Shown piece after piece: positions 13,740 through 23,557 of a stretch of DNA of 64,000 nucleotides (within the stretch, counting starts at the first letter, position 1; each line of letters starts with the position of its first letter). A model generated the notes under the pieces. The model did no database searches and was not told where the DNA came from. It was given only the letters and a program-made list of their open reading frames with translations. The translations under genes were made by a program, and so were the position numbers. The stretch is from Isoetes taiwanensis (taxonomy: Eukaryota; Streptophyta; Lycopodiopsida; Isoetales; Isoetaceae), in NCBI GenBank assembly GCA_021234155.1, contig JAJEKV010000032.1, forward strand, positions 12,726,283-12,790,282. The letters are read 5' to 3'.

Positions 13740-14075
13740 TGTTGTCTTAGAGGAGAATCTTCACTAGACAATATTGCTTCCTTGTCTATTTATTTACTAG
13801 CAATTAAAGTTCTAATGGTTAGACATAAGACAGCAATTATCAAGCAATCGAGAAATAGACCATATTCAATAGACTCAATATTCTTCTATTCTCTATGCAC
13901 CATTAGACGACTTCTCCTTAGATTGATTATTGCAGAATCAATGAATTCGATTCTCACATGTTACAGTAGATATAGAGTAGGGTTCCGGTGGTTATGGAGC
14001 CGATCAGATCGATGCGGTGGTTAAGCCATAACCGAACTTTCACATGATAGCTGGAGCTGGCTTTAAAATATTCGA
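13740..14075 (-). repeat. 3' LTR of copia element, distal part
   Basis: It ends at the TSD. Positions 14029-14075 match 22945-22978 of the other LTR (AACCGAACTTTCACATGATA), with a small AGCTGG duplication here. The LTR continues at about 18976 beyond the inserted LINE. Rebuilt length is about 480-490 bp. Confidence 0.85.
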
Positions 14076-14087
14076 TCAGTAACTGAG

Positions 14088-14597
14088 ATGATCAGTAGAC
14101 CAACAAGTCCATTGGTTCAATTCCATACTCCAGCTAAGGAAGATAAACTCCAATCCAGTGACCCTGTAAGTCCACAGTGCCAGGGGCTAGACTGTCAGCA
14201 AGGAAATAAGCCTACTGATGGCCTGGAAGTTGAGATGCTCAACAAGCCAATAAGTCCATTGGGGCAGAATATGAGTGACTGTTATGGTGAAAAGTTCAAC
14301 ACTCCACATCATGCAAAGAAGGATGAGAAGAAGACCAATGACCCTGTAAGTCCACTTGGCCAGGGAATGGTCCAAAATGCCCAGCAGGATAACACGTCAG
14401 ATCATGGCCTGGTAGTTGACACCTTGAAGCAAGTCAACAGGCCAATAAGTCCAACCACAATGATCAAGTCTGTCAACCAAGCTCAAGGGAAAGAAAATTT
14501 CATGAGTGAGGAGATGGGGGACAAGTTCTACACCCCTTTACCAAGAAAGAAAGGTACTACGAAAGTTCAATTTACTGAAAACAGCCCTCTGCTCTAA
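14088..14597 (+). CDS. LINE 5' ORF fragment with SP-motif repeats
   Basis: 169 open codons from ATG 14088, probably the C-terminal part of ORF1 or a linker ahead of ORF2. Seen: recurrent [D/R/K]P[V/I/T]SP units (RPTSPL, DPVSPQ, KPISPLGQ, DPVSPLGQG, RPISPT) alternating with F-x-TP-basic units (FHTPAKEDK, FNTPHHAKK, FYTPLPRKK). No RRM or CCHC knuckle remains in this portion. Function unknown. The frame overlaps the upstream extension of ORF2, whose first in-frame ATG used here is 14635. Confidence 0.5.
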   Translation: MISRPTSPLVQFHTPAKEDKLQSSDPVSPQCQGLDCQQGNKPTDGLEVEMLNKPISPLGQNMSDCYGEKFNTPHHAKKDEKKTNDPVSPLGQGMVQNAQQDNTSDHGLVVDTLKQVNRPISPTTMIKSVNQAQGKENFMSEEMGDKFYTPLPRKKGTTKVQFTENSPLL

Positions 14598-14634
14598 ATC
14601 TAAGAAGTCAGGGGGTAAAGAAATTTGTAGCATA

Positions 14635-17600
14635 ATGAAGATCACCATTTGGAATATGAGAGGGATTAAAGGACCTCTCAAGAGAAAGAGAGCCTTAATT
14701 GCCTTAAAAGAAATGAAAGCTGATATAGTACTACTCCAAGAACACAGACCACCAGCTTTTGAATCAGCAAATCTTGGACAATGGATAATGCCAAATGGTG
14801 ATTCTGTTTGGTCCAAGGCAGATGGAACCAAGGGTGGAATTTGTATGGCTTGGCAGGGATACTCTTGTTTGGAAAAATACTGTCATCCTGGAGGAAGATG
14901 GACTGTAGCAGTTTTGCAAAAAGGGAAGGATATCATAGGTGTAATTAATGTGTATGCCTCGACTGACCCTGCTGAAAGGGAGGAGCAATGGATCCAAATT
15001 AACAGCTGGACACTAGGTCATCACATTAAGAATTGGTTGATGGCTAGGGACTTCAACAACACACCTACATGGGATCAGAAGATGGGGAAGCAACTGAACA
15101 TGTCTAAGGGAGAGAGGCTGGCTTGGGATAACCTAACGACAAACTTTGCATATTTCCCCCCATCATCTACACACAAATATTCCTGGTGTAATAAGAGGAA
15201 AGGGGAACAGAGGACATATTGTCTATTGGATAGGTTTTACCTATGGAATTCTGATCTGGAAAATTGGGACAATTTGGTAACTTCCTGTGACATTGGAAAT
15301 TCTATTTCTGATCATTTCCCTCAGTTTTTAGAAGATATGGCACAGCCAAGAAGGGGAGGAGACAATATTCCTTTCAATTTCAACACAGATTTGCTACATA
15401 ATAAGAACTTTTGTGAAGCATTCTCTAAATTTTATAGATATCTCCCTAAAATTCCCTTAACTGGATCTATGAACACCTTTGTTCAGAAAATGAAAAAGGT
15501 CAAGGAGTGGATCAAAAAGTGGGGATATGATTGGAATAGTAAGAAAAGGAAAGAAAAGCAAGATGTTTATGAAGAAATGAGAGAGATCAGGAAAAAGCTT
15601 TTCCAGGACAAGGACTATAGTTTGGCAAGAGAAAGAGTGTGAACTGGAGTCTAAAGTTAAAAGAATTGAGGAGGCTGAAGCTAAGAGTCTTGCTATAAAA
15701 TGTAGATGTAAATACATCAATGAAATGGATGATGCAGGGTCAGCTTTCTTCTTCAGGACAGCTAAAAGCAGAATGCTAAATAATGGTATTATTCAAGTCA
15801 AAGGTAGTGATGGGAATGTCTTTGATAGTCAACTACAGATTCAGAATTTCTTCTTCAAAGAATACAAAAACCTATTCAGCAGCTATAAGGTAGATGAGCA
15901 GGAAATTGATAAGTTCTTTGAAGAAATCCCCAAAGGTTCACAGATTGAGGAAGATGACATGCTCATTGTACCTGAGGAAAAAGAGATCAAGGAAACTCTG
16001 CAAAACATGGCGCATGGGAAAAGTCCAGGTCCAGATGGACTTCAGCCCGAATTTTACATAGAATTTTGGGAGTTAATGAAAGAGGACTTCATACTATTCA
16101 TTCCGGGGGCATGGAAAGCAAAATACTTGCATCCAGCTATTAATGCAGGTCATATTACCCTTATCCCAAAAGTGGAGAATCCAATGAATCTTGGAGACTG
16201 GAGACCAATTTCTCTCACAAATACCACATACAAACTGCTGGCAAAAATCTTGGCCAATAGACTTAAGTTAAGTCTAATGAAGGTAATCAGTCCTTGTCAG
16301 TCAGCATTCTTACCTCAAAGGAATATACTGGATAATTACATTGGGGCAACTAAAGGTCTTCATCGGAATAAATTATCTGGTCAGGAATGCATGCTTCTCA
16401 AGTTAGATTTTAAAAGGGCATATGATACCATTAGCTGGCAGTTCCTTGAGAAGGCAATGACTCATCTGGGATTGTCAGAGAGGATTTACCAAAAGGTGTA
16501 TGGATTTAACATCATGGCTTCATCTGCCCTCATAATTAATGGCACTCCTATAGAACAATTCCCATGCAGAAGAGGTGTGAGGCAAGGATGCCCCCTGGCT
16601 CCATATCTGTTTCTGATTGTGGCAGAAATGGTTACTAAACTGGTAATCCATATGAAAGAAAAAGGAGACATAACTTGTTTGGAGCTGCCAGGTAATGAAG
16701 GTACTTTCTCCCTCATGCAGTATGCTGATGATACATTTGTCTTTTTAAAACAGGAGGATAATAGCCTTTCAAATTTTTTGAATATGATAGAAAGGTTTGG
16801 TCACATTTCTGGAGTTATGCTAAATAGAAGCAAATGTGCAATTATTTTGGACATAGTGGAGACTACATTACAGGGCATCAAGATCCTAAACAGAAATGAG
16901 GGTACATCAATTCTTGGAATTCCCTTGGCTCTGAATTTTTTACTTCGAGGTCTGTGGGATCCTATTATTACCAGAATTAAAAAGAAACTTGGTATGTATT
17001 CTTCATCTCTTTCTTTGGCTGGGAGGGTGCAGATTGCTAATGCAGTCATTAGTAGTACACATGTGTATTTTTCATCAGTAATAGTGGGTGATAAAGCATC
17101 ATATAGTAAAATTGAGTCAGCTATTAGGAGCTTTATCTGGCAAGGAGTACATAAGGTTGCTTGGGGAGACCTCATAAAACCAAGGAAAGAAGGAGGACTT
17201 GGCTGTAAGGATCTTGTTTACTCAGGCCCAGGCTCTGGCTGCCAAGATGATATGGAGAGCCATCTATAATTCCTCCCCATCCCCTGCTATGAAACTGATC
17301 AGATTTTGGCTACAAAAACCATTCCCAGTAGGTAGCCATAGTCTAAAACATGATCTCCCAGACTCACCCTTCTTTCAGTTTAATCCATGTCCAAACACGT
17401 CTATTGTGATGAGAAGAATGTTTGAGGCATGGAATGAGGCAGCTCTATGTTATAGACCTCCAGTTTTAGATGCTAAATGTAAGGATATCAATTTTTTTTT
17501 TATTCTAGAGGTGGTGAACAGTGATAATGAGTGCTTGGCTCTCAAACACCCACAAAAGTACATGCAATGGCATAATGCTGGAATTAGGAAGATTGAGGAT

Positions 17601-18330
17601 TTGAGATCTGGGGAAACTGCCTGGAGGAAATGGGAAGAAATAGCAATGGTTACCAAAGGCTCAATCCTGGATAGGAAAATATACAGTCTCATTATGGATA
17701 AGGTACAGGATTATGAAGAATTGTGTGATAGCTCCAATCAGTGGATATAAAGGGAAAAGAGATCTATTCAATGAAGGTTATTTATAAAAATCTAGTGACA
17801 CACAAACCTTCCAAAGCAACTCAGCTATGGAACTGTGATGAAAAGAAGTTAGCTAGTGTATGTGCTCGAGGTTGGAAAAATTACACAGCAAACAAAATAA
17901 AGACTTTCATTTGGCTGGTGCTACATCAAAGCCTCTCCACAAATTACAGGAGAGCCAAGTATGATACCTCTTGTTCAGAGAAATGCCCTTTAGGATGTGG
18001 AGAAATTGAAACATCTAATCATGTTTTCTTATGTCCCAAAATTCTGGAGTTTTGGAGCTGGACAACACAAGTCAATAAAGGGGCTGTTGGGAGCTCGTGT
18101 ATGCTAGAATTTCTAAATTCTGATAGCAGGTTGCTCAATACAACGAGAGCCTTATGTTGCTGGGCATATGGAAGCATAGAAACTGGGTTGCTATTGAAAA
18201 CAAAGCGCCAAATCTAATTTGGTTGAAACAGGTCTTCCTAAGCTCTCTAATTGACTTTGCAATAGCACACAAAGCAGCAAAGGGGAAAGGTTATGACAAA
18301 GACTGGCATGCCATTAGCAAATTCCAGGGG
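14635..18330 (+). pseudogene. L1-clade ORF2: endonuclease, reverse transcriptase, zf-RVT (frameshifted)
   Basis: ATG 14635. Endonuclease: IWNMRGIKGP, LLQEHRP, then ARDFNNT where GDFN is expected (catalytic Asp kept), SDHFPQ. TGA near 15641 breaks the frame and RT resumes by 15725: GKSPGPDGLQPEFY, DWRPISLTNTTYKL, motif A LDFKRAYDTISW, motif B RRGVRQGCPLAPYLF, motif C QYADDTFVF. Further frameshifts near 17220, 17745 and 18170 lead through the zf-RVT region (CPLGCGEIETSNHVFLCP). Typical plant L1 domain order. It is inactive, but damage is limited to a few indels and one stop. Confidence 0.9.
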
Positions 18331-18367
18331 CTACATGATTTCTTTATTCTGAACCTAACAATTTCTG

Positions 18368-18754
18368 ATGTTGTGTTGCATAGGTGCAGTCAGGAGACTC
18401 AATAGAGTTGGAGCTGCAGAGAGAGAGATGGGAGTTGCATATGACTCGGATGATGAATTCTCCAGACTATCTCAGAGTGAGCAAGAGGACATGTTAATTC
18501 AGCTGAAACAGGAGATGATACATGCCTCAGCTATCAAAAAGGTACTCAACAGACCTGAGGCTTGGAGACACAATAATTTAAGGCAGTACTTCATGAACCT
18601 TTACCATAAATGGGAGCAGAAACGAGAAGCTCATGTGCTGGTACTGCTGGACTTTACTAACTATAGAGCTGACAAACTCGATCTGCTACTGAATATTTTT
18701 GGCAGAAGAAGAGTGACAGATCTTACTATGCAAGATCTGGTTGATGCTCACTAA
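18368..18754 (+). CDS. unknown 113-codon ORF near LINE 3' end
   Basis: Open frame after ORF2. From GAAEREMGVAYDSDD onward it matches the minus-strand ORF at 22598-22942 at roughly 89 percent of residues. Most DNA differences are silent (see findings). Seen: an acidic DSDD-E start, a helical middle (EQEDMLIQLKQEMIHASAI), then a WRHNNLRQYFMNLYHKWEQK segment and LLDFTNY. No family recognised. The other L1 3' end in the window (23569-24563) lacks it, so it may be host sequence carried along rather than a standard LINE part. Confidence 0.55.
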   Translation: MLCCIGAVRRLNRVGAAEREMGVAYDSDDEFSRLSQSEQEDMLIQLKQEMIHASAIKKVLNRPEAWRHNNLRQYFMNLYHKWEQKREAHVLVLLDFTNYRADKLDLLLNIFGRRRVTDLTMQDLVDAH

Positions 18755-18975
18755 GCATATAAGCTCTAAACTATTAGTTCCATTTTGATGCATTTCGATA
18801 ATGTATGAGTTTCAGGGACTATGACATATAGTCATGCTTCATTTTATAGGAAGCATGTAAATGAACTTATTGCCTATCTTTATTAGGGTATGCCTCTCAT
18901 GGTATACTACATGATGTACTTTTGAGTTATGAATATTAAACCTCACCTTGCCTTCAAAAAAAATAAAATAAAATA

Positions 18976-19130
18976 AATATCGACCAGCATAATCATCCTA
19001 AACAGGAAATAATAACAATAACATTGAATACCATTGGAAACGGTTTCCATGGTTAACTTGTTTAAAGTATTAGGGCATTTTCTAAACTTGAACCTAACCT
19101 GAACCAACAATGATCTGATCAATCCCAACA
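18976..19130 (-). repeat. 3' LTR of copia element, proximal part
   Basis: Nearly identical to 22980-23132. On the minus strand it starts TGTTGGGATTGATCAGATC. Confidence 0.88.
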
Positions 19131-19142
19131 TTCCCTCTTCAG
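19131..19142 (-). promoter_or_regulatory. polypurine tract of copia element
   Basis: Minus strand GAAGAGGGAA directly abuts the TGTTGGG start of the 3' LTR. Expected primer site for plus-strand DNA synthesis. Confidence 0.7.
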
Positions 19143-19440
19143 ATCATTGTCTTGATATATGTCTGATTTAAGATTCATATCTATGTTTATAAACATTCTG
19201 AGATCAACTGAATCAACTTGTAATTTCTGATATCCATTCCCTCTTCAACTGTACAACTTGTAATTTCTGATATCCATTCCCTCTTCAATTATACTCCCTG
19301 TTTAATATTTTTCTAGTTCATATGCATGTTCCAGCAACCTTTCCTTAGCAATGTCTGTGCCAACCTCAGACTTTCTTGCTTGCTTTACAAAAGAACTGTA
19401 TCATTCCCTCTTCAACCGTACTTTCTGTTTAGTAATTTTC
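19143..19440 (-). other. copia 3' untranslated region with CCCTCTTCAA repeats
   Basis: Between the RNase H remnant and the polypurine tract. The word TTCCCTCTTCAA recurs near 19247, 19284 and 19404, echoing the polypurine tract. No coding signal. Confidence 0.5.
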
Positions 19441-21195
19441 CTAGTTCACATGCATGTTGCAGCAACCTTTCTTTATCAATAGTAATGTAGTTGGATGCTT
19501 TTGCATAATTCCAAGCTCATTTAATACTCTTCTGGCCCATATAATTTCTTTGGCAGCAAGGGTAGTGGCAGCATATTCTGCCTCAGCTGTAGACATGGCA
19601 ATGCTCGATTGTTTTTTGGATTTCCATGCAACTGATCCTCCACCAAGTAAAAGTGAAAATCCAGATGTTGATTTCCTACTGTCTAGATCAGATGCCCAGT
19701 CTGCATCACAATATCCTGCAAGTGTCAAGTTGCATTAGAATAGCAGATTCCTTGTTCTTGAGTGCCCTTAAGAAACCTCAACACTCCCTGGGTTGTTGGA
19801 ATATCTACTTAATAGACTTACTGAGAATGCAATGTCAGGTCGTATACAATTGGACACATAGAGAAGACAATCTATTAATTCCCTGAAAGGAGTGCTTTCC
19901 ATATCCTCAAATTCTTCTATTGTTTTTGGGCACATCTCCTCTGAAATCTTATGCCCAGGGACTAATGGTGTATCCACTGCTTTGCAATATTCCATACCAA
20001 ACCTTTTTAGCATGCTTTGTATGTTTGTTGTCTGAGTAAAGGTCAGCTTCATATTAACTCGATCCCAAAAATTTGTGAAATTCTCCTAAATCTGTCATTT
20101 TAAATATGTCCTTGAGCACTGTTTTGCAAAAGTTTAGACAAGTCCTAGTATTAGCAATCATAATGCAGTCATCTACATATAAGGCAATAATGCAAAATGC
20201 ATCTCCTTGTCTTAGCACATAAATGTTTCCATCAGTTTGTAATTTTGAAAAACCCTTTTCTCTAAGATATTCATCCATACAAATATACCACTGTCTAGGG
20301 GCTTGTTTCAAGCCATACACTGCTCTGTTCAACTTCCATACCATATCATTTTCTGTTTCAAATCCTTTTGGTGGTTTCATGAAAATTTCTTCATCTAATT
20401 TTGCATTCAAAAATGCAATACTTACATCCATATGATGTATTTCCAGATTTTTAGCATTAGCAAAAGCAAGCAGCATACGTTTACTTGATAGCTTAACTAT
20501 TGGCGAGAAAGTCTCATCATAATCCAACCCTTTCTTTTGTGAGAAGCCTTTGGCTACCAATCTATATACTTTTGCCCTTTGCCATCAGAGTCGGATTTAA
20601 TTTTTTAAATCCATTTATTTTCTACAATATTCTTCCCTTGAGGTCTCTAGACCAGTTCATAAGTACATGTTCTGTCAAAAGCATTCATTTCTTCTTTCAT
20701 AGCTTTTTTTCATTCCATTGAGTCTATAGCATTTATAGCTTCCTCATAAATTGGCTGGTACATTTGGTTCCAATATTGCATGATATTGTCTAATTCATTT
20801 TCATTTCTGAACCTTTTGCTTTTTCCTTCTTCTCCTCTTCCAAAAAATTCAGTTTCAATATCTAGATCAGCTTTAAGCTTTTCTACTTCAGTTTTTCTTC
20901 TTCTCTTCTCCACAACTTTATTGTCTTGTACTGTAACTTCCACATTATCATTTTGCTTGTTATTAGGTTCTGCACTTTCCACCTGCTCACCTGATTTCTT
21001 TGCTGAAATTTTGTTAGTATCCTCTTCATCAGAGCTGTCATAATTCAGATCAGTCCCTTTCCTTTTATTTTCACTATGATTTGGTTTGGTAATTAATTTC
21101 TCAGAGGCTCTTTCTCTATTTCCATATAGTGTCCCTTCATCAAATATTACATCCCTGCTTAGAATTAATCTCTTTTTTATAGGTTCATATAACAA
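19441..21195 (-). pseudogene. copia pol remnant: integrase end, reverse transcriptase, RNase H
   Basis: Minus-strand segments in order: 21195-20710 (YEPIKKRLILSRDVIFDE, end of integrase and acidic linker), 20560-20054 (RT: AKGFSQKKGLDYDETFSPIV, YGLKQAPRQWY, ALYVDDCIMI with the catalytic DD), 20052-19768 (RT connection: CIRPDIAFSVSLLSRY), 19728-19441 (RNase H: GYCDADWASDLDSRKSTSG, STAEAEYAA). At least three frame breaks separate them. The upstream end stops abruptly at the GC-rich repeat near 21195-21215, so gag, protease and the integrase core are lost. Confidence 0.9.
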
Positions 21196-22330
21196 ATAAA
21201 CAATCTTCTCCCGGACCGATCTGGAATCTTTTGGGCCTTACCGAAGAGGGGCCCCTGAACGGAGGATCCAACGGTCGGATAGGGGAACTGGGCTCCGGGA
21301 GGGTGGTCATTAGCGTGCGGCCCCCCGGGGGAGCGCTCCCAGGAAGGGCTGCCTCGGGAACTTTTTTGGATCCCGCCTCCTGGGGTTCGGACTCTCCCCT
21401 CTTGTGAGGGATCCCTGCAAGGTCCTGGCCTCGTTTGTCTTGGGGAAGGGTGCCAGCTCGGTTGCCCCGCAACGGACTGCCCCGACCGTTCTAAATGCTA
21501 ACCCTTTGACCTAGACCTTCTCCAAAAATTGGGCTGTGTGCTGGAGATGAATTAGGAATCCAGTTAGCAAAAAATCAGAATTTATTTTCGTACAATGCAT
21601 TAATTACGAATTTATGAATGTCTTGCCACTGCAAAAGCGCCCCCCGACTTCTAATTGCCACATCGGGAGGAGGACAGGCCCAAACTCCGTTCCGTCAGTT
21701 TCTCTTGCTCCGCATTCTCGGACGCAGCTTCTCGGCCAGGTCCCAACTGCAACAGACCAAGACTCAGCCCCCAAAATGCAAACCCTTCTAGAACCTGGCA
21801 ACCCACAAGGTTTACGTTTCGGAGGCCCTCTCCTTGCCAAATTCGGCCGGGACCTTGCGCCGTGACTTGACGTGGAGTGGGGGTGTTGAGGCCAGAGCAT
21901 GGACCCTAAAATCCCCCCGGAAGCTACTTGCCCCGAATTTCCTCTCCCCAAGGCCCTGGGGACGGACGGGTGACCTCCCCTCTCCGGAACCGCGATTTGG
22001 CTCTGCTAATGGACTCAGAACGTCGACATTGCCCTGGGGACCAAGTTCCGTGGCCAGAAGACCAAAACTCGGCCCCCAAAACGCAAACCCTTCTAGAACC
22101 TGGCAACTCACAGGGTTTACATTTCGGAGGCCCTCTCCTTGTCAGATTCGGCCGGGACCTTGCGCCGTGTCTTGACATGGAGTGGGGGTGTTGACGAAAG
22201 TCCTCTCCCCAAGGCCCTGGGGACGGACGGGCGACCTCCCCTCTCCGGAACCGCGATTTGGCTCTGCCAATGGACTCAAAACGCCGACATTGCCCTGGGA
22301 ACCAATTTCCGTGGCCAGAAGACCACTCAT
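21196..22330. repeat. GC-rich block with two tandem units, inside copia
   Basis: Far more GC-rich than its neighbours, with abrupt edges. The right half is two imperfect tandem units: AACCCTTCTAGAACCTGGCA occurs near 21780 and 22084, and AGGCCCTGGGGACGGACGGG near 21950 and 22210. The second unit lacks about 40 bp. The left half (21200-21500) is single copy here and ends in AT-rich sequence. Its long open frames are side effects of composition. Source unknown; possibly part of another LTR element. Confidence 0.75.
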
Positions 22331-22597
22331 GTTCACCCAATTAAGAAATGAGTTTTTGGATGTCGCTTATACGTCGCATGCGACGTATTTTGTTATATCG
22401 ACGTCATTTACATTATTTTTTATTTTAGTTGTGACATGTTTGATACTGGGGCATGTTTGAGCCTAGAGGCAATGCTTGAGCCTAAGAGGCTTGTTTGAAC
22501 TTAGGTGGCAAGTTCGACCCTAAGGGAAATGCAACACCTACACGTAGTATTTTGTTATTGCGACGTCATATATAGAGAAGTTAATGAAATCATAGAG
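22331..22597. other. short unique stretch with small repeats and a palindrome
   Basis: Holds the 16-bp perfect palindrome ACGTCGCATGCGACGT near 22369, two copies of GTATTTTGTTAT followed by CGACGTCAT (near 22385 and 22545), and TTGAGCCTA repeats. No gene. Confidence 0.5.
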
Positions 22598-22942
22598 TTA
22601 CTGGGCATCAATCAAGTCCTGCATTGTGAGATCTGTGACTCTTCTACCAAATATGTTCAGCAGCAGATCAAGTTTGTTTGCTGAATAATTGGTGAAGTCC
22701 AGCAACACTAACACATGAGCTTCTCGTTTCTGTTCCCACTTATGATATAAATTCATAAAGTACTGTCTCAGGTTGTTATGTCTCCATGCATCTGGCCTGT
22801 TGAGCACCTTTTTGATGGCTGAAGCATGAATCATTTCCTGCTTAAGCTGAATGAACATGTCTTCTTGCTTTCTTTTGGAGAGAGTGGAAAACCCATCATC
22901 AGAATCATATGCTACTCCCATTTCTCTCTCAGCTGCACCCAC
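22598..22942 (-). CDS. unknown ORF fragment, copy of 18368-18754
   Basis: 114 open codons on the minus strand, paralogous to the LINE 3' ORF but inverted relative to it, one codon shorter in the GRR region. Homology begins near the GAAEREMG start and stops at the stop codon; flanks are unrelated. It abuts the broken 5' LTR at 22944/22945. No poly-A tail marks it as an independent LINE copy. Function unknown. Confidence 0.5.
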   Translation of the reverse strand: MGAAEREMGVAYDSDDGFSTLSKRKQEDMFIQLKQEMIHASAIKKVLNRPDAWRHNNLRQYFMNLYHKWEQKREAHVLVLLDFTNYSANKLDLLLNIFGRRVTDLTMQDLIDAQ

Positions 22943-22944
22943 TA

Positions 22945-23132
22945 TAACCGAACTTTCACATGATAGCTGGCTTTAAAATATTCGACCAGCATAATCATCC
23001 TAAACAGGAAATAATAATAATAACATTGAATACCATTGGAAACGGTTTCCATGGTTAACTTGTTTAAAGTATTAGGGCATTTTCTAAACTTGAACCTAAC
23101 CTGAACCAACAATGATCTGATCAATCCCAACA
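22945..23132 (-). repeat. 5' LTR of copia element, truncated
   Basis: First 188 bp of the LTR (minus strand TGTTGGGATT...). It includes the LINE-free version of the site that is occupied in the other LTR. The remaining 290 bp or so are missing; the foreign ORF fragment follows instead. No primer binding site can be found for this reason. Confidence 0.85.
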
Positions 23133-23137
23133 CTACT
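23133..23137. repeat. target site duplication CTACT (right)
   Basis: Pairs with 13735-13739. Confidence 0.85.
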
Positions 23138-23557
23138 CCCAATTGGTATAAGCATTAACATAGGCAACCTTAACCGTTCCAAGGCATTCAAGCAAAGGAA
23201 CCACATGAACCCTTTTATGGCAACTTGTTAAAGGGTCGACAGAGTGGACATCTTTGTATGCACGAATGTTAACTTCCCTTGCATTCCAGCAGAATGCACG
23301 TTGACGCAGTTGACCTTGCCGAAATGCAAAGGAGGTTAACATTGGTGTAACGTGGAAACCAAGTTAGGATGCATTCTGCTTGCTGAATGTCAAACGACAG
23401 GAACACCAGGGAAACGAACTGAATGTTAGATAAATAAGACAAAATGTGACGTAAAAAATCAACAAAACTGCCTTCAATGTTCGTGGAAAATAAAGTATGC
23501 CATGTGTCATGGCGCGATTGGAAGAAAGGGGAAAATGCATCCTAACTTACTTCAAAA
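23138..23557. other. flanking spacer with a 15-bp inverted repeat
   Basis: AAGTTAGGATGCATT near 23362 is repeated inverted near 23534. A 69-codon minus-strand frame overlaps the left part but resembles nothing known to me. Confidence 0.35.

Larger units (their letters stand above)
14076..18975 (+). mobile_element. L1-clade LINE inserted in the copia 3' LTR
   Basis: It is flanked by AATATTCGA-like duplications (14064-14075 and about 18973-18983). The uninterrupted version of the site is present in the other LTR at 22972-22987, so the insertion point is confirmed by a paralogous empty site. It ends in an A-rich tail (AAAT repeats, 18957-18977). Inserted antisense to the copia. The 5' part is truncated within or before ORF1. 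It contains an endonuclease, RT, RNase-H-less C-terminal zf-RVT region, and an extra ORF near the 3' end. Confidence 0.88.
13740..23132 (-). mobile_element. Ty1/copia LTR retrotransposon, rearranged, with nested LINE
   Basis: Reading on the minus strand, the 5' LTR begins at 23132 with TGTTGGGATTGATC. The pol remnant is at 21195-19441 and the purine-rich tract lies next to the 3' LTR start at 19130. The 3' LTR ends at 13740 with AAGACAACA. The LTRs obey TG...CA and the 5-bp duplication CTACT flanks the whole unit, so the limits are firm. Gag, protease and most of integrase are absent. In their place are a 345-bp foreign ORF fragment, a 270-bp stretch and GC-rich tandem repeats (21196-22944). 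The 3' LTR is split by an L1-type LINE. Confidence 0.85.

Noticed and set aside
21604-22340. Several overlapping long ORFs on both strands in the GC-rich block
   Set aside because: High GC lowers stop frequency; frames overlap on both strands and contain no recognisable domain.
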